Of a DNA stretch of 64,000 bases, positions 1 through 9,895 are shown piece by piece. The DNA lies in assembly GCA_024195265.1 (NCBI GenBank), contig JAJLRJ010000006.1, positions 15,340,139 to 15,404,138 on the forward strand. The letters are read 5' to 3'. Both the position numbers and the translations under genes were made by a program. Below the pieces are notes generated by a model that saw only the letters and a list, made by a program, of their open reading frames with translations, was not told the origin of the DNA and did no database searches. This stretch comes from Dendrophyllia cribrosa. Its lineage: Eukaryota > Cnidaria > Anthozoa > Scleractinia > Dendrophylliidae. Position 1 is the first letter of the stretch; every line of letters begins with the position of its first letter.

Positions 1-2377
1 AGATCTCCAACTTCCTCGTCACATAGATCAGCAGGTATGCGCTCATGAAGAGAGCAAATGATGACAGCATGTGCCAGATGTCATGGTAGTCAAAGAAGTC
101 CCACAAGACACATTCTGCATTCTTGGTGCGTGAAACGCTTGGAGGGGCAACCTTGCGAGTGGTGGATTTTATTTTGAAGAAGTACATGGCAAACACCCAG
201 AAGATGAATGTCACAATCATGAACAGCACACGATGCCAGTTACGCCACAAGAGTTTGAAGATTTCTATTGGGCGACAAAGCTGTTTTATCCCACCCCAAC
301 AATCTCCATCATTTTTTTTGTGCCTCTTAAAGAACAATGCTGTGTCAAAGCTCAACAAACCCAGAATGCTCAAAGCCACAGCAGCCACACATGAAAACAG
401 GAAAAACTGTGACCAGTCATTTTTTTGCTTGATGCCAATAATAAGCAGGCAAAGAGGAAATATAAGGAGCCAGACCCACTTGACAATCGCATCCACATCC
501 AAGCAATCGCCGTCAGTGCCACACCATTTCCATCTGCAAGGTACACCTACTTTCTGGAATGTCCACACATACATAATGATTAACCACAATACCAGAGCAA
601 TCCAGTAGCATACTTCAAAGAAACGCGGGAGGCCATTGGTGTCCCGCACGGAACCCACATAGTTGAATACTAGCAAGGGAACAACAAAGAACAAGAAGTA
701 TTTTGGAGCCTGGACAGTCGTCTCACTTGGATGTCTTGCTGATTTTTCCTGTGTTTCTATAAAGTTTATGCTTCTCACACGGCAGTTATAAAGTGCAACC
801 ACCACCAGTCCGGAGATGATAAACATAAAGGCGGAGTCAAACTGAAATGTGAGACGGGAAGGGCACAGATGATATGTGGCAGAAAACAGACCTTCAAAGA
901 CTAATGCCCAAGCAAGTGCATAAGCCACTGAGTAGTCATATGGGGTAAAGCGCTTGCAGCGAGCATTTTGCAAACTATACTTGTTGCTTGACTGGCTTGC
1001 CTGCAGTGCAATTGCTTCTCTGAATGAGAATGTCAGGGCAAGGAAAACACCATGAATGACATAAGGGACATTGCTAAGCATGAAGTTAGAAGGCATATCA
1101 GCAATGGCAATTGGTCGGTAGCAAAGTTCATTGTAGTAGCAAAGGTCACGATCGCCTCCTTTAATCATGTTGGACCAGCGCGCAATCACAAACTGGGCTG
1201 AACCTACCATGAAACTTATAGCCAACACCCCAGTCAGGTAAGAATATGTCTTTATGCCTCGTCCAAACCATGCAACACAGATCACTTTAAGCCACTGCTT
1301 GATCGGGAATGTCTTTCGTGGTATTGGCTCCGGGATGTAATCTGCAATCCCACAACTTGGTGCCCTTTTCTGGCTTCCTTGAGCTTCATCCTCTAAATGA
1401 AATGGGGTTGAACACTTCTCAAAGTCAGAATTGAGAAAGAAATGAGCAAACACAGCAATTGCAATGCCACCTACAATGGCAATAATGCACATGTAAGCAG
1501 TGGGAAGAGTTTTACCACGTATATCATTTGTGTTTCCTTGTGTCACAGTCACCTCGACATTCTTGAGAGAATAATTCTCTCTATCAATGCGTTTGCTTTG
1601 TATTCCAATATACCACCGTCCTTTTGTGACCTGGGGATGTGAATACTGTGACAAAGTGATGCGACCTGACTTTGTGAAAGTAAGTTTGATGGATTTCTGA
1701 TGAGTTTTACCAGCTGTCTTTTCAGCAAGTCCTTGACTTTGCGTGTTTGAACAGATTTGTGACACCACAAGGAGACATTCCATGTCAGGCTCTTCAGAAG
1801 TCACTGTAATTTGAACTAAGCTGGACAGCTGTTCCTCCTCAATGTCAAAGGCCTTTACTTCAGCTAGACCATCAGAAGGAACAAGCACATCTGCTATTTC
1901 ACCAGGCCTTAACACAGAATCATCCAAATCAACTTCTACCGCAAATGACTCATTTGCAGGTGCTCCAAAGAACAAAACATTAAGCTCATTTATTGTTTTT
2001 TCAAATGGGTCTCGAGGGCAGGCATGAAAATGGTATTTCTGCATATTGCGGAGCTCAAAAGAATGAGCTACTCCCACAAAGAGAACATTCAGGTTTTCAA
2101 GGACCACAGAATAAAGAGCACTTAAGTTGCTTGAGGAATTTAACCCAGCAACGGTCACACGAACTATGGCTGACTCTATGTTATGCTTCACCTTACAACT
2201 TCGCGCATTGCTAAACTGTGACGTCAGCGTGCCATTCACCCTAACTTTAGTTTCTTTTGAGTAGTATGATTCACCAAAATCACAAATAACCTCTAAAGAG
2301 GAATTGTTGGTTGATGTTGTTGCAGTTTCCACAGCAATTAACAGCGAGAGTAGACCAAGAAAGCAGTGAGACCACAT
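1..2377 (-). CDS. SIDT: SID1 transmembrane family protein (SIDT), 3' end beyond window
   Basis: Reading the minus strand from the ATG at 2377 gives 792 uninterrupted codons up to the window edge. SIDT proteins are multi-pass membrane proteins tied to double-stranded RNA uptake or endolysosomal RNA transfer and, in vertebrates, cholesterol or lipid handling. Visible features are a signal peptide (about residues 1-20), a beta-rich N-glycosylated ectodomain (to about 290), a first membrane helix at 294-316, a cytoplasmic linker, then many C-terminal helices. The conserved family blocks are present: FSATYHLCP (S499, H503), FQFD (D514) and FFDYHDIWH (H765, H769), the Ser/His/Asp set of the CREST hydrolase-like fold. 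Human SIDT1/2 are about 830 aa, so only the last few tens of residues are missing. Vertebrate SIDT genes have many introns; this copy has none over 2.4 kb. A possible acceptor (polypyrimidine, then TAG) ends at 2381, so an upstream 5'UTR exon is possible. Confidence 0.95.
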   Translation of the reverse strand, partial: MWSHCFLGLLSLLIAVETATTSTNNSSLEVICDFGESYYSKETKVRVNGTLTSQFSNARSCKVKHNIESAIVRVTVAGLNSSSNLSALYSVVLENLNVLFVGVAHSFELRNMQKYHFHACPRDPFEKTINELNVLFFGAPANESFAVEVDLDDSVLRPGEIADVLVPSDGLAEVKAFDIEEEQLSSLVQITVTSEEPDMECLLVVSQICSNTQSQGLAEKTAGKTHQKSIKLTFTKSGRITLSQYSHPQVTKGRWYIGIQSKRIDRENYSLKNVEVTVTQGNTNDIRGKTLPTAYMCIIAIVGGIAIAVFAHFFLNSDFEKCSTPFHLEDEAQGSQKRAPSCGIADYIPEPIPRKTFPIKQWLKVICVAWFGRGIKTYSYLTGVLAISFMVGSAQFVIARWSNMIKGGDRDLCYYNELCYRPIAIADMPSNFMLSNVPYVIHGVFLALTFSFREAIALQASQSSNKYSLQNARCKRFTPYDYSVAYALAWALVFEGLFSATYHLCPSRLTFQFDSAFMFIISGLVVVALYNCRVRSINFIETQEKSARHPSETTVQAPKYFLFFVVPLLVFNYVGSVRDTNGLPRFFEVCYWIALVLWLIIMYVWTFQKVGVPCRWKWCGTDGDCLDVDAIVKWVWLLIFPLCLLIIGIKQKNDWSQFFLFSCVAAVALSILGLLSFDTALFFKRHKKNDGDCWGGIKQLCRPIEIFKLLWRNWHRVLFMIVTFIFWVFAMYFFKIKSTTRKVAPPSVSRTKNAECVLWDFFDYHDIWHMLSSFALFMSAYLLIYVTRKLEI

Positions 2378-2405
2378 CCTCTAGACGAAGGAAAACAAAA
2401 AGAAA
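2378..2405 (-). promoter_or_regulatory. Possible 3' splice site just before the SIDT start codon
   Basis: On the minus strand a T-rich tract ends in CTAG at 2381, three bases before the ATG. This fits a splice acceptor for a 5'UTR intron, a common arrangement in retained single-coding-exon genes. It could equally be plain 5'UTR; RNA data would decide. Confidence 0.35.
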
Positions 2406-2526
2406 ATTAACATAGAACATACATTTTGCAATTAAAAGGAGCTATTGTCATGAAAAAACAAAAGCTGCCAGTTGACTGCCAGATCACTGACCTGGACTAA
2501 AACAAATTATGCAATAAGTATTAATA

Positions 2527-2649
2527 CAGCAGTTTGCAAAAATTTTGAACCCCCCCAAAATATATCATTATATCCCTGCTCTCTAACAATGCTATATATA
2601 TGGATATAATGATATATTTTTCGGGGTTCAAAATTTTTGCAAACTGCTG
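2527..2649. mobile_element. Short hairpin MITE, TA target site
   Basis: A 123-bp near-palindrome. The left end CAGCAGTTTGCAAAAATTTT and the right end are inverted copies over about 50 bp, with TA on both outer sides (2525-2526 and 2650-2651). TA duplication and full-length palindromy fit a Tc1/mariner-type MITE. It lies about 150 bp upstream of the SIDT start. Confidence 0.75.
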
Positions 2650-3213
2650 TATATACACACACATATATATAATTATATATAATTATGTTATGTACAAATC
2701 CTTTAATCTTGGTTAAAAAGAAACATGAAAAACTGCCAATAAAGCAGTAAAGGCTATAATAACCCCCAATAGGTGCTAAAAAGAGAACAAATATATCATC
2801 TTTGTATTATGCTTTTTAAATTGTTGTGATATTTGTATCCCAGGACATCTATTTTCCACTACTTTTTTGCTGCACAGTCTCCAACGAAGATTGTTGCTAT
2901 CCGCAATGCCTCAAAAGAAGCATAGGCTCGAGTCAATAAATTTTCTTTGTCTTATTTGTTTATATTCAGGCAAATTTAATCTGTGAAATTATTCAATAAT
3001 GTTTTCCGTGAACAATAGTGCCGATTAACAGACGCCCTGTAATGAACACTTGGCAAAGGGTATTGTAGTTATTGTGAAAAGGTATCTACCGCCTGTCACC
3101 ACATTTGTGATGTGAACACAACAGCTATATATATATTTCTATTTTTTTTTAAATGTCATTTTTTTTTTTGCAAAAAGGGTATTATATAAACATACAGAGC
3201 AAAAACTTTGCAG

Positions 3214-3287
3214 TTAACTCAAATTCACTAACGGTAAAATATTGGCTCAGTATATATAATATTTCACGGTTAGTGAATTTGAGTTAA
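3214..3287. repeat. Imperfect 30-bp inverted repeat
   Basis: TTAACTCAAATTCACTAAC at 3214 is repeated inverted at 3287 with two mismatches over 30 bp and a 14-bp loop. A related motif (TTAGTGAATTTGAATTAA) recurs near 4403, on the other side of the 3329-4387 transposon, which suggests that transposon inserted into a larger element of this family. Confidence 0.6.
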
Positions 3288-3328
3288 GGGCGACATTTGT
3301 GACCCTATTATATACAGAGACATTAGGA

Positions 3329-3940
3329 GGGTTCACACTAGACATTTCAAGTGCACTTGAAACGCACTGTCAACCTGTCAGTCATCTGGAGCGACAAATT
3401 TCATTCCCGCGTGAGCAAGGCAGAGTTTTGTAGTCGAGTATCGAGAGCTAGTAGAAAGGCGTTTTATCAACAGTCATCGGAGGATGATCTCTGCGACTTA
3501 AATTTAATGTAAGTACTGTTTTAAATCCTTTGCTTTGCTTCATATCCTTCTTGTATCATTTTAGTCTTAGGAGCAAGTAAAGAAATTTCATGATTTCTCT
3601 TTTAATTTGACAGGCACAACGTTGATGTCAGACTTGGTGCTGGAAGCGAAAGGAGATATGTTCCACTAAGAGCTCCTTCTTGTAGTTTTCAACCCATTTG
3701 CAGTGATTCGCCGAATCCAGTACTTTCTCTTCAACCCGTTCAAAGACGCTTTTCTTGTTCACCGGTACTATACGATCATGATGTACACCCTGATGAATTT
3801 AACACTCCCATAGCGACCGGCCGGGCTGCAGCCTCTCAGAAGACACAGAAATCACAGGCCACTACTAAAAAAAGTTCAAACAACCAAAAGACTGTCGATT
3901 GGACAAGAGAAGAAACGGAAGAACTATTGCAGGCGTGGGA

Positions 3941-3978
<38 letters not shown>

Positions 3979-3989
3979 CGCGTGGAAGG

Positions 3990-4029
<40 letters not shown>

Positions 4030-4055
4030 TTGAAAGCATGAGAACTTTGCCTCAA

Positions 4056-4087
<32 letters not shown>

Positions 4088-4113
4088 ATTTAAAAACTTA
4101 AAGGTACGAGTTC

Positions 4114-4145
<32 letters not shown>

Positions 4146-4161
4146 TAACAAGGTTTCCCCT

Positions 4162-4195
<34 letters not shown>

Positions 4196-4285
4196 TGACC
4201 TTTTGACCCGGTTGAAGTGAACTCTGTTTCCCGAGAGGTCCGCTAACATGATTGACAGCAGCGAAATTAAAATGTAAATCGTTGG

Positions 4286-4318
<33 letters not shown>

Positions 4319-4387
4319 CTAAGTGCACTTCAAGTACGTTTCAAGTACACTTGAACTCAAGTGCACTTGAGGGTCTAGTATGAACCC
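3329..4387 (+). mobile_element. DNA transposon with 15-bp TIRs carrying a Myb/SANT gene
   Basis: Ends GGGTTCACACTAGAC (3329) and GTCTAGTATGAACCC (4387) are inverted copies with one or two differences, followed inside by subterminal copies of a CAAGTGCACTTGA palindrome at both ends. It encodes a Myb/SANT-like DNA-binding protein and no transposase, as expected for a deletion derivative of a PIF/Harbinger-like element, which normally carries both genes. No clean target-site duplication is visible. Confidence 0.65.
3411..4148 (+). CDS. Myb/SANT-like DNA-binding protein of a DNA transposon
   Basis: Two exons: an open stretch 3411-3508 with donor GTAAGT, then 3614-4148 after a TTTGACAG acceptor; the frame runs through and ends at TAA. 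No ATG is seen in the first exon, so the 5' end is unknown. The C-terminal third holds a trihelix Myb/SANT-type motif starting WTREETEELLQAWE, rich in Trp and charged helices, typical of the accessory DNA-binding protein of PIF/Harbinger transposons that helps the transposase reach the nucleus and bind TIRs. A Ser/Thr/Lys-rich linker precedes it. Confidence 0.55.
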
Positions 4388-5890
4388 ACCCAATATTTCG
4401 CCATTAGTGAATTTGAATTAACAGTGAAATTTTGGCTCGATCAGTAATATAATAAGAATTTGTAACATTCCATTCAAAATTTCACTGAGGCAGATAATTG
4501 CGAAATTTTACATTTTCTCTATAGATATAATTAACTGCAGAATTTTCATTTACATATACTCCCATTACACAAACAAAAGCCAAAACAATAAAACACCTTA
4601 AGAAAAACAATAGTGCACAATGTACGGGATTATACGGAAATCTTACCCAAATGTTTAATTTCGGGTGTTTTTATTTTAAGCACACCGACACAAAGAGTTC
4701 AGGAACGTGTAATTTTAATGTGAAATGGTGGAAAGTGCCTTCGCATCACTTCTTCTTCGGCAGGTGCTGCGATCGAATGAATGAATATTTAATCATTTGC
4801 TAAAAACTAGCTTTGTCAATCGCAGAAATTTTTCACCAACTTTGCCTTATAAGAAATCAATAAGTGCATCAACAATAAGACTAGAGTCGAATTTGGTAGA
4901 TCTCTCACTCAGTTGTACCCATTAAAACGAGTGTGTTAGGTTAGGATGTGTTATCATTTCTTCTTGCGGAAGTGCATAATTTTCCGCTCGCGCCCGAAAG
5001 GGAACCATTTAAACTATGTAAGAGCCACCTGGACTGCATGTTAGCAGTTACAACGTATTACAGGAAACCTGAGGTAAATTACTGCAAAGGGTGAAGATCA
5101 CAAAAGGCAATTAAAATTATTTTCGCGCACTGTTTTAATGTTCGTAATCTGATTGGGATCCTCTTAAAACTAATTCACGCGGTTTATCTATGTCCAATCT
5201 ATGTTACTACCTGACTGTATCAAGCCTATATTTATCTTTACAACGGTAGAATGCTGCGTATTAGTTTATTTTAGATTCATAGAATTGTTTGCCGACATAA
5301 AATTGGCAACATAAACTTGTACTACGCGCGCCCGGAATTCGCGCGCCCGAGCATGGAACAGGAAAATACGACTGCCTTACCGAGATTCAAATAGTGTCCG
5401 CGATTCCTTGGATCTCAAACTTCAGAATGTCATCAGTGCAAGTCCTTACTGCAATAGAACTGTAATAGAAAAGACAATAAAAATCTCGGTGTCTAAGTGT
5501 GCGATTTTAGCGAATTTTTTGTTGCTAAGAGCTGTAAAGGAACGAACGCCAGCGAGGGATGCGTCTGAAAGGACCCGGGACTCGGGGATGCATTTTGGGT
5601 AAACATGGTGCATGAGGGAGGGGTGAGACGGGGTCTTTAAAACGCTGGGAAATTTGGGGATACAGTCGAACCTCCCCCGTAAGCGGACACGCTAGGAACC
5701 AATTACAGGAGGTGTCCGCTTCCGGTAGGTTAAAAGAATAATAGTGCACCAGCTATTGGTTAACGAAACAATAGCTGAAACAACACAAACAATGCCCCTA
5801 GCCCTAAAGACAATAGAAGCTACAGGTTATCGGGGCCAATAAAAATAAGGTCTGGAAGAGCTACAGTATTACTCACCAGAGGGCGAAAGG
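4388..5890. other. Intergenic, AT-rich, no gene seen
   Basis: I find no convincing exon here. A small inverted motif (GCGGACAC at 5682, GTGTCCGC at 5713) with surrounding complementarity marks a probable MITE at about 5660-5735. A repeated CGCGCGCCCG lies at 5325-5350. Confidence 0.4.
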
Positions 5891-5958
5891 AGTGATTTTC
5901 GTAAGACCGTGAAACAGTATTTGCTAGATACTGTTTCACGGTCTTACGAAAATCACTC
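5890..5958. repeat. Perfect 31-bp inverted repeat, 7-bp loop
   Basis: The arm at 5890-5920 (starting GAGTGATTTTCGTAAGACCG) is matched exactly inverted at 5928-5958. A perfect hairpin of this size is either a very young palindromic MITE or a structured transcript. Confidence 0.8.
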
Positions 5959-6109
5959 TAATGCACCAGTACATGTATTTTAAAGCTTATAAGACAACTT
6001 GTAATTGTATTAATATATTTGTTATTGTATTAATACAATAACAAATTCAAAACAGAAATTCTACACCGCAATCCGAGGAGAATTCATTCAACAGCTGCGA
6101 TGTCATCCC

Positions 6110-6433
6110 GGGGGGGGGACTCCCATATAAAAATGACGGGGTGCTCGTCGTACCTTTTAGGGGTCAAAATTTGTATATTGGTACCGCTTAGGGTACTAAA
6201 CTCTAAAATGACCACCGTTAGAATTATCGCGGTACCTTTTAGGGTATGAGCCGAAAAAATATGACAGAATATGACATGTGTTGTTTTAGAATTGGTACCT
6301 CTTATGGGTAAAAATTCTTTTGAGCCACGCTCATTAAACGAGATTCTGGTACCTTTTAGGGTGTTTTTCGAAAATTTCCGACGAGCACCCCCGTCATTTT
6401 TATATAGGAGTCCCCCCCCCCCCCCCCCCCGGA
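6110..6433. mobile_element. G/C-tract-ended MITE with 11-bp target-site duplication
   Basis: The element begins with a G run plus ACTCCCATATAA and ends with the inverted motif TATATAGGAGT plus a 19-C run. GATGTCATCCC flanks it directly at 6099-6109 and 6434-6444. Related copies lie at 8747-9070 and, degraded, at 29805-30032. The interior repeats the motif GGTACCTTTTAGGG. Confidence 0.75.
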
Positions 6434-6660
6434 GATGTCATCCCGAGGCTCTGTCTCTGTCCCGAACTGCATTGTGAACTGATAATCAAACATTACAGAT
6501 TACCATCATCAGCTCATACCTCACACCTCAGGGAGTGAGTTTTCTGTTCTACCAAAGCTTCCGTGGAGTATATAAAACCAGATGCCATCAGACTATTTTA
6601 TTTAGTTGTAAGTGTATCCTACATAACATTCGGGTATAACGCCGTGCCAAGCTGATTGAT

Positions 6661-6728
6661 CATGACCCGGGGGCGGGGTAAACCCTAAACCCTAACCCTA
6701 ACCCCCCCCCCCCCCCCCCGGGGATCAT
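6661..6728. repeat. Telomere-like CCCTAA run beside a poly-C tract within a small palindrome
   Basis: About four CCCTAA-type units lie at 6680-6702, followed by 18 Cs. Both sides are bracketed by inverted GATCATGA..CCGGGG sequence, so this is more likely the core of a MITE than a relic chromosome end. Confidence 0.5.
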
Positions 6729-6829
6729 GATCGACTGCATGTAGCACCAAGTTGGTTTTAAACGCTGAATTAATAGCTGTTCCAAATGAAAACACTTTAA
6801 GCATGACGGCCGGACAGGGTAGTTCAATC

Positions 6830-7469
6830 TAGAACTAAAATCTGCAAAGGACCGCAAACGATAATGCTGTAAACGATACGTAGGTCTCGCAAAATCTACT
6901 TTTTTACGTAGTCAGATCAGCCTTGCAGTTTGTCGTTTATGTTTGTTCATTTTTTGGCTGATTAGGTCTTTCGTAGATCCTACGTATCGTTTACAGCATT
7001 ATCGTTTGCGGTCCTTTGCAGATTTTAGTTCTATTTTCATATTTTTTTTGGGACCGTAGGTCATTTATTGATCCGATATGCTGGTTCTCTTTCAGCATGG
7101 TTTTGTCCATGCGTTTGAATGTTAACATTGGCTTGCCATGTACATTCAGTTTTTGCGAGACACCATTGTGACATCTTGGGACGGCTTGTTCCCTGCAACA
7201 CGTGATGTGGCACGCGTGATGCGGGTGACAAGTTGGTTCCAAGGTACGGAACGTGATATTGTGTACGGGTCATTGTGCAATCTATTAACGACTGCTTTCT
7301 TGTGGTTGTTCTTAGTTTGTTACAAGCTACACCGCGCTGACGAGCCCCAACAGGGCGAAACAGCTGTCCGCGGTTGCTACCATGCTTTATCGGTTTCTGT
7401 CGCATTGGTGTCTCGCAAAATCTACTTTTTTACGTAGTCAGATCAGCCTTGCAGTTTGTCGTTTATGTT
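6830..7469 (+). mobile_element. Penelope-like / retrozyme-type unit with hammerhead and repeated tail
   Basis: The unit holds a 53-bp inverted arm (6830-6882 with 6979-7031, essentially perfect), a tail sequence at 6883-7031, about 300 bp of unique DNA, a hammerhead ribozyme (7331-7374), and then the first 60 bp of the tail again as a direct repeat (7410-7469). Tail copies recur at about 10241-10330 and 13929-14035. Hammerheads in tandem terminal repeats are the hallmark of Penelope-like elements and metazoan retrozymes. No reverse transcriptase is present, so this is non-autonomous. Confidence 0.65.
7331..7374 (+). ncRNA. Minimal type I hammerhead self-cleaving ribozyme, copy 1
   Basis: All hammerhead parts are present in order: stem I strand ACCGCG (7331-7336), core CUGACGA (7337-7343), stem II GCCC/GGGC with loop CAACA (7344-7356), GAAA (7357-7360), a two-base-pair stem III with loop AGCU, the cleavage triplet GUC (7366-7368), and the second stem I strand CGCGGU (7369-7374), which pairs perfectly with the first. 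Predicted cleavage is after 7368. The very short stem III is typical of Penelope-like and retrozyme hammerheads, which often cleave efficiently only as dimers. Confidence 0.88.
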
Positions 7470-8533
7470 AGTTCAATCTAGCCTGAAACCCTAGCCTATA
7501 TCCAGCGGTACGAAAAGGAAGTGCATCAAAGAACCACCCTCCCCCCACCCTCCTTCACCCTCCCTCCCCCCCCCCCCCCCCTCCCCCACCTCTTTTAGGA
7601 TCTAGTCTCCGCCTTGAGCGTGCGAAAACTTAGACTGAAGCTTGCTAACCTCATCTTTACAGCTTTGAATCAGTGTCTTTAAAAGAATGCAAAGAATGAG
7701 ACGGAGAAAAAACGAAAGCTAAAAAAAGCTGATGTCATCGAGGTTTCCCTGCAAATAATGAGATTTACAAATTGGATTACCAAGATTTCGCGCTAGAGTG
7801 TAGTTAGCTTCGGACGACGCGAGGCTTCACTGCCAAAATCAGGGGAATTTGCACACACTGGTCTAGTTAATATTACCGAAAAGAAAGCAAATCAATGACT
7901 TACTTACCTCGTGTAGGCTTGGAATGACTGAAATTTGTTGAACTGTAACATTGAAATTTCAAACCGGAATGATTGACAGCTTTTGTTTTTATTTTTCCCT
8001 GGTTTCTACAATGCAAGTATTCCGAATTGCATATTAAAAACTGGTTCATTGTCTCAAAATGCAGCGGCGCCATAACAAACTAATTACCTTCTGACATGAC
8101 TCGACTCATTTAGTGTTTTCAAATCTATAAATAGAAAGCACTTCCTCTGTTATGACCGCTTGCTTTGTTATTGCACAGCTCACTGAACACTATGAGCATC
8201 CGCTTCAGTACAGCTAGCCTTCTGCGACGCAGCGAAGGCAAATGTAATGCAACATCCCCCCGGGGGGGGGAGGGAGTCGGGGAGTACTCTCATATATAAG
8301 CTAGGTGGGTATTAGGTATAGGCGCCGCAAGAAGTTTAGTCTGGTATACTGGTTATAGAAATCTGAGGGTTTTAGTCTAGAATAACGTATCAAAATACAA
8401 AACTGAATGCAAGGCTGGCACTACGGCAAAGGGCAGATTTATTGTGGACCTCTGCATTCAAAGGTTTTTAATTATAGGGTATCATTTGCAGGGAAACTGA
8501 TCAGTGGTATGAAGAATTAAGTCTAGAATAGCA
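7470..8533. other. Intergenic, CT-rich tract and partial MITE
   Basis: No coding region found. A pyrimidine tract of CCCTCC type lies at 7540-7590, and at 8258-8330 a single end of the G/C-tract MITE family (GGGGAGTACTCTCATATA) without a matching partner. Confidence 0.4.
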
Positions 8534-8543
8534 ATTGAATCTC

Positions 8544-9085
8544 TAGCCTGCGTAGCAGTCGTTTCCTTTTACTGTCAGAAGCCACAGAGACGCGACGCGC
8601 GCGTAAAGGAACAGGGCATGTGAAAGGAGCAAAAAAAGTGGGAGGGGAGAGGAGCCCCTCCGCCCTCACACTTTCTTTGCTCCTTTTCGTCATTCCTTTA
8701 CGCACGTGCCTCTGTGGCTCTAGGAAAAGGAAACGACTGCCACGCCCGTGGGGGGGGGGACTCCCATATAAATATGACGGGGGTGCTCGTCGTACCTTTT
8801 AGGGGTCAAAATTTGTAGATTGGTACCACTTAGGGTACTAAAATCTAAAATGACCACCGTTAGAATTATCGCGGTACATTTTAGGGTATTGAGCCGGAAA
8901 AATATGACAGAATATGGCATGTGTTGTTTTAGAATTGGTACCTCTTAGAGGTAAAAATTATTTTGAGCCACGCCCATCAAACGAGATTCTGGTACCTTTT
9001 AGGGAGTTTTTCGAAAATTTTCGACGAGCACCCCCGTCATTTTTATATGGAAGTTCCCCCCCCCCCCCGGGCTGTTACGTAGGCT
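8544..9085. mobile_element. AGCCTG-end MITE with 10-bp target duplication, split by a nested MITE
   Basis: Ends AGCCTGCGTAGCAGTCG and the inverted ACGTAGGCT are flanked by direct copies of ATTGAATCTC (8534-8543 and 9086-9095). The interior is a long imperfect palindrome. The right arm is interrupted by the 8747-9070 element: the sequence AACGACTGC..TTACGTAGGCT continues across it. Confidence 0.8.
8747..9070. mobile_element. Second copy of the G/C-tract MITE, nested
   Basis: Nearly the same sequence as the 6110-6433 element along its whole length (ACTCCCATATAA start, GGTACC/TTTTAGGG interior, inverted end with a C run). It sits inside the AGCCTG-end MITE, so it inserted later. Confidence 0.8.
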
Positions 9086-9095
9086 ATTGAATCTC

Positions 9096-9895
9096 AGAAG
9101 AGAAAGAGCCTTCCCTAAACGGAAATAAAATCATCGCGGCAACATTATTAACAGATGGTTTTCCATTAAATCACTAATAGTGATATGGTTATGAAAATAG
9201 CAAGTGTGGGATAGGGTAGGGATTTTCTCGGTATTTAGTCTAGTATAGGGCTGCAAAATCATCTGAACATGGTCTGGTCTCTCTGGTCTGGTATATAGGG
9301 TAAGGGTTTCAGAAACCGAGAGGGCACACTCCCACCCAAAAATATGCATAGTACCCCTCCTCCCCCACCCCCGTGGCAGCTCAAAGCCGCCGCGAAGAGA
9401 CCGTCTCTCGGATTTGATCTAACCTGTTTTTTTTCAACTTTTGATATTGAGATGTAGCGAAGATCTGACGACACTGCTGGTAAGAGCTCCTCAAACTGTA
9501 TCGCTCCCTCCCAAGCCTGGGGAAAGAAATTCAATTAAACTTAACGGCTGAGTATATCATAGACAAGTTTGTGAGTTGTATCTTGTAAAATCGCAAAGTC
9601 ATAGCTTCGCGAAGTCGGGAAATTTTACAGACGTTTGTATGCTGAACAGGAATTGAAATCGTGTTAATAACTTAATATTTCGACGTCGTTTAAGTTTTTA
9701 TCTCCTTCAGGCTAAATGTGTCTCGGGACATGTCTCGGGGCATGTTTCGGAGACACGTTGTAGCGACACGTCCCCTCGTGTGAACTGATACTATCATAAT
9801 TGTGCAACACCAATCTTGGGGACATTTTGTCCCCGCGACATGTCTCACGGAGTCCAACTTGTTGAACTTCATGGGACACGTCGCGTGGTGCTAGA
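9096..9895. other. Intergenic; repeat related to the hammerhead unit at its right end
   Basis: No gene seen. From about 9710 to 9890 the sequence (GGGACATGTCTC, GCGACACGT motifs) resembles the 7166-7240 stretch upstream of hammerhead copy 1, so it is probably the upstream part of the second unit. Confidence 0.45.

Noticed and set aside
123..608. 161-codon plus-strand frame
   Set aside because: Antisense shadow of the SIDT coding sequence.
6680..6702. CCCTAA units as an interstitial telomere
   Set aside because: Only about four units, next to a poly-C run within a palindrome; a MITE core is simpler.
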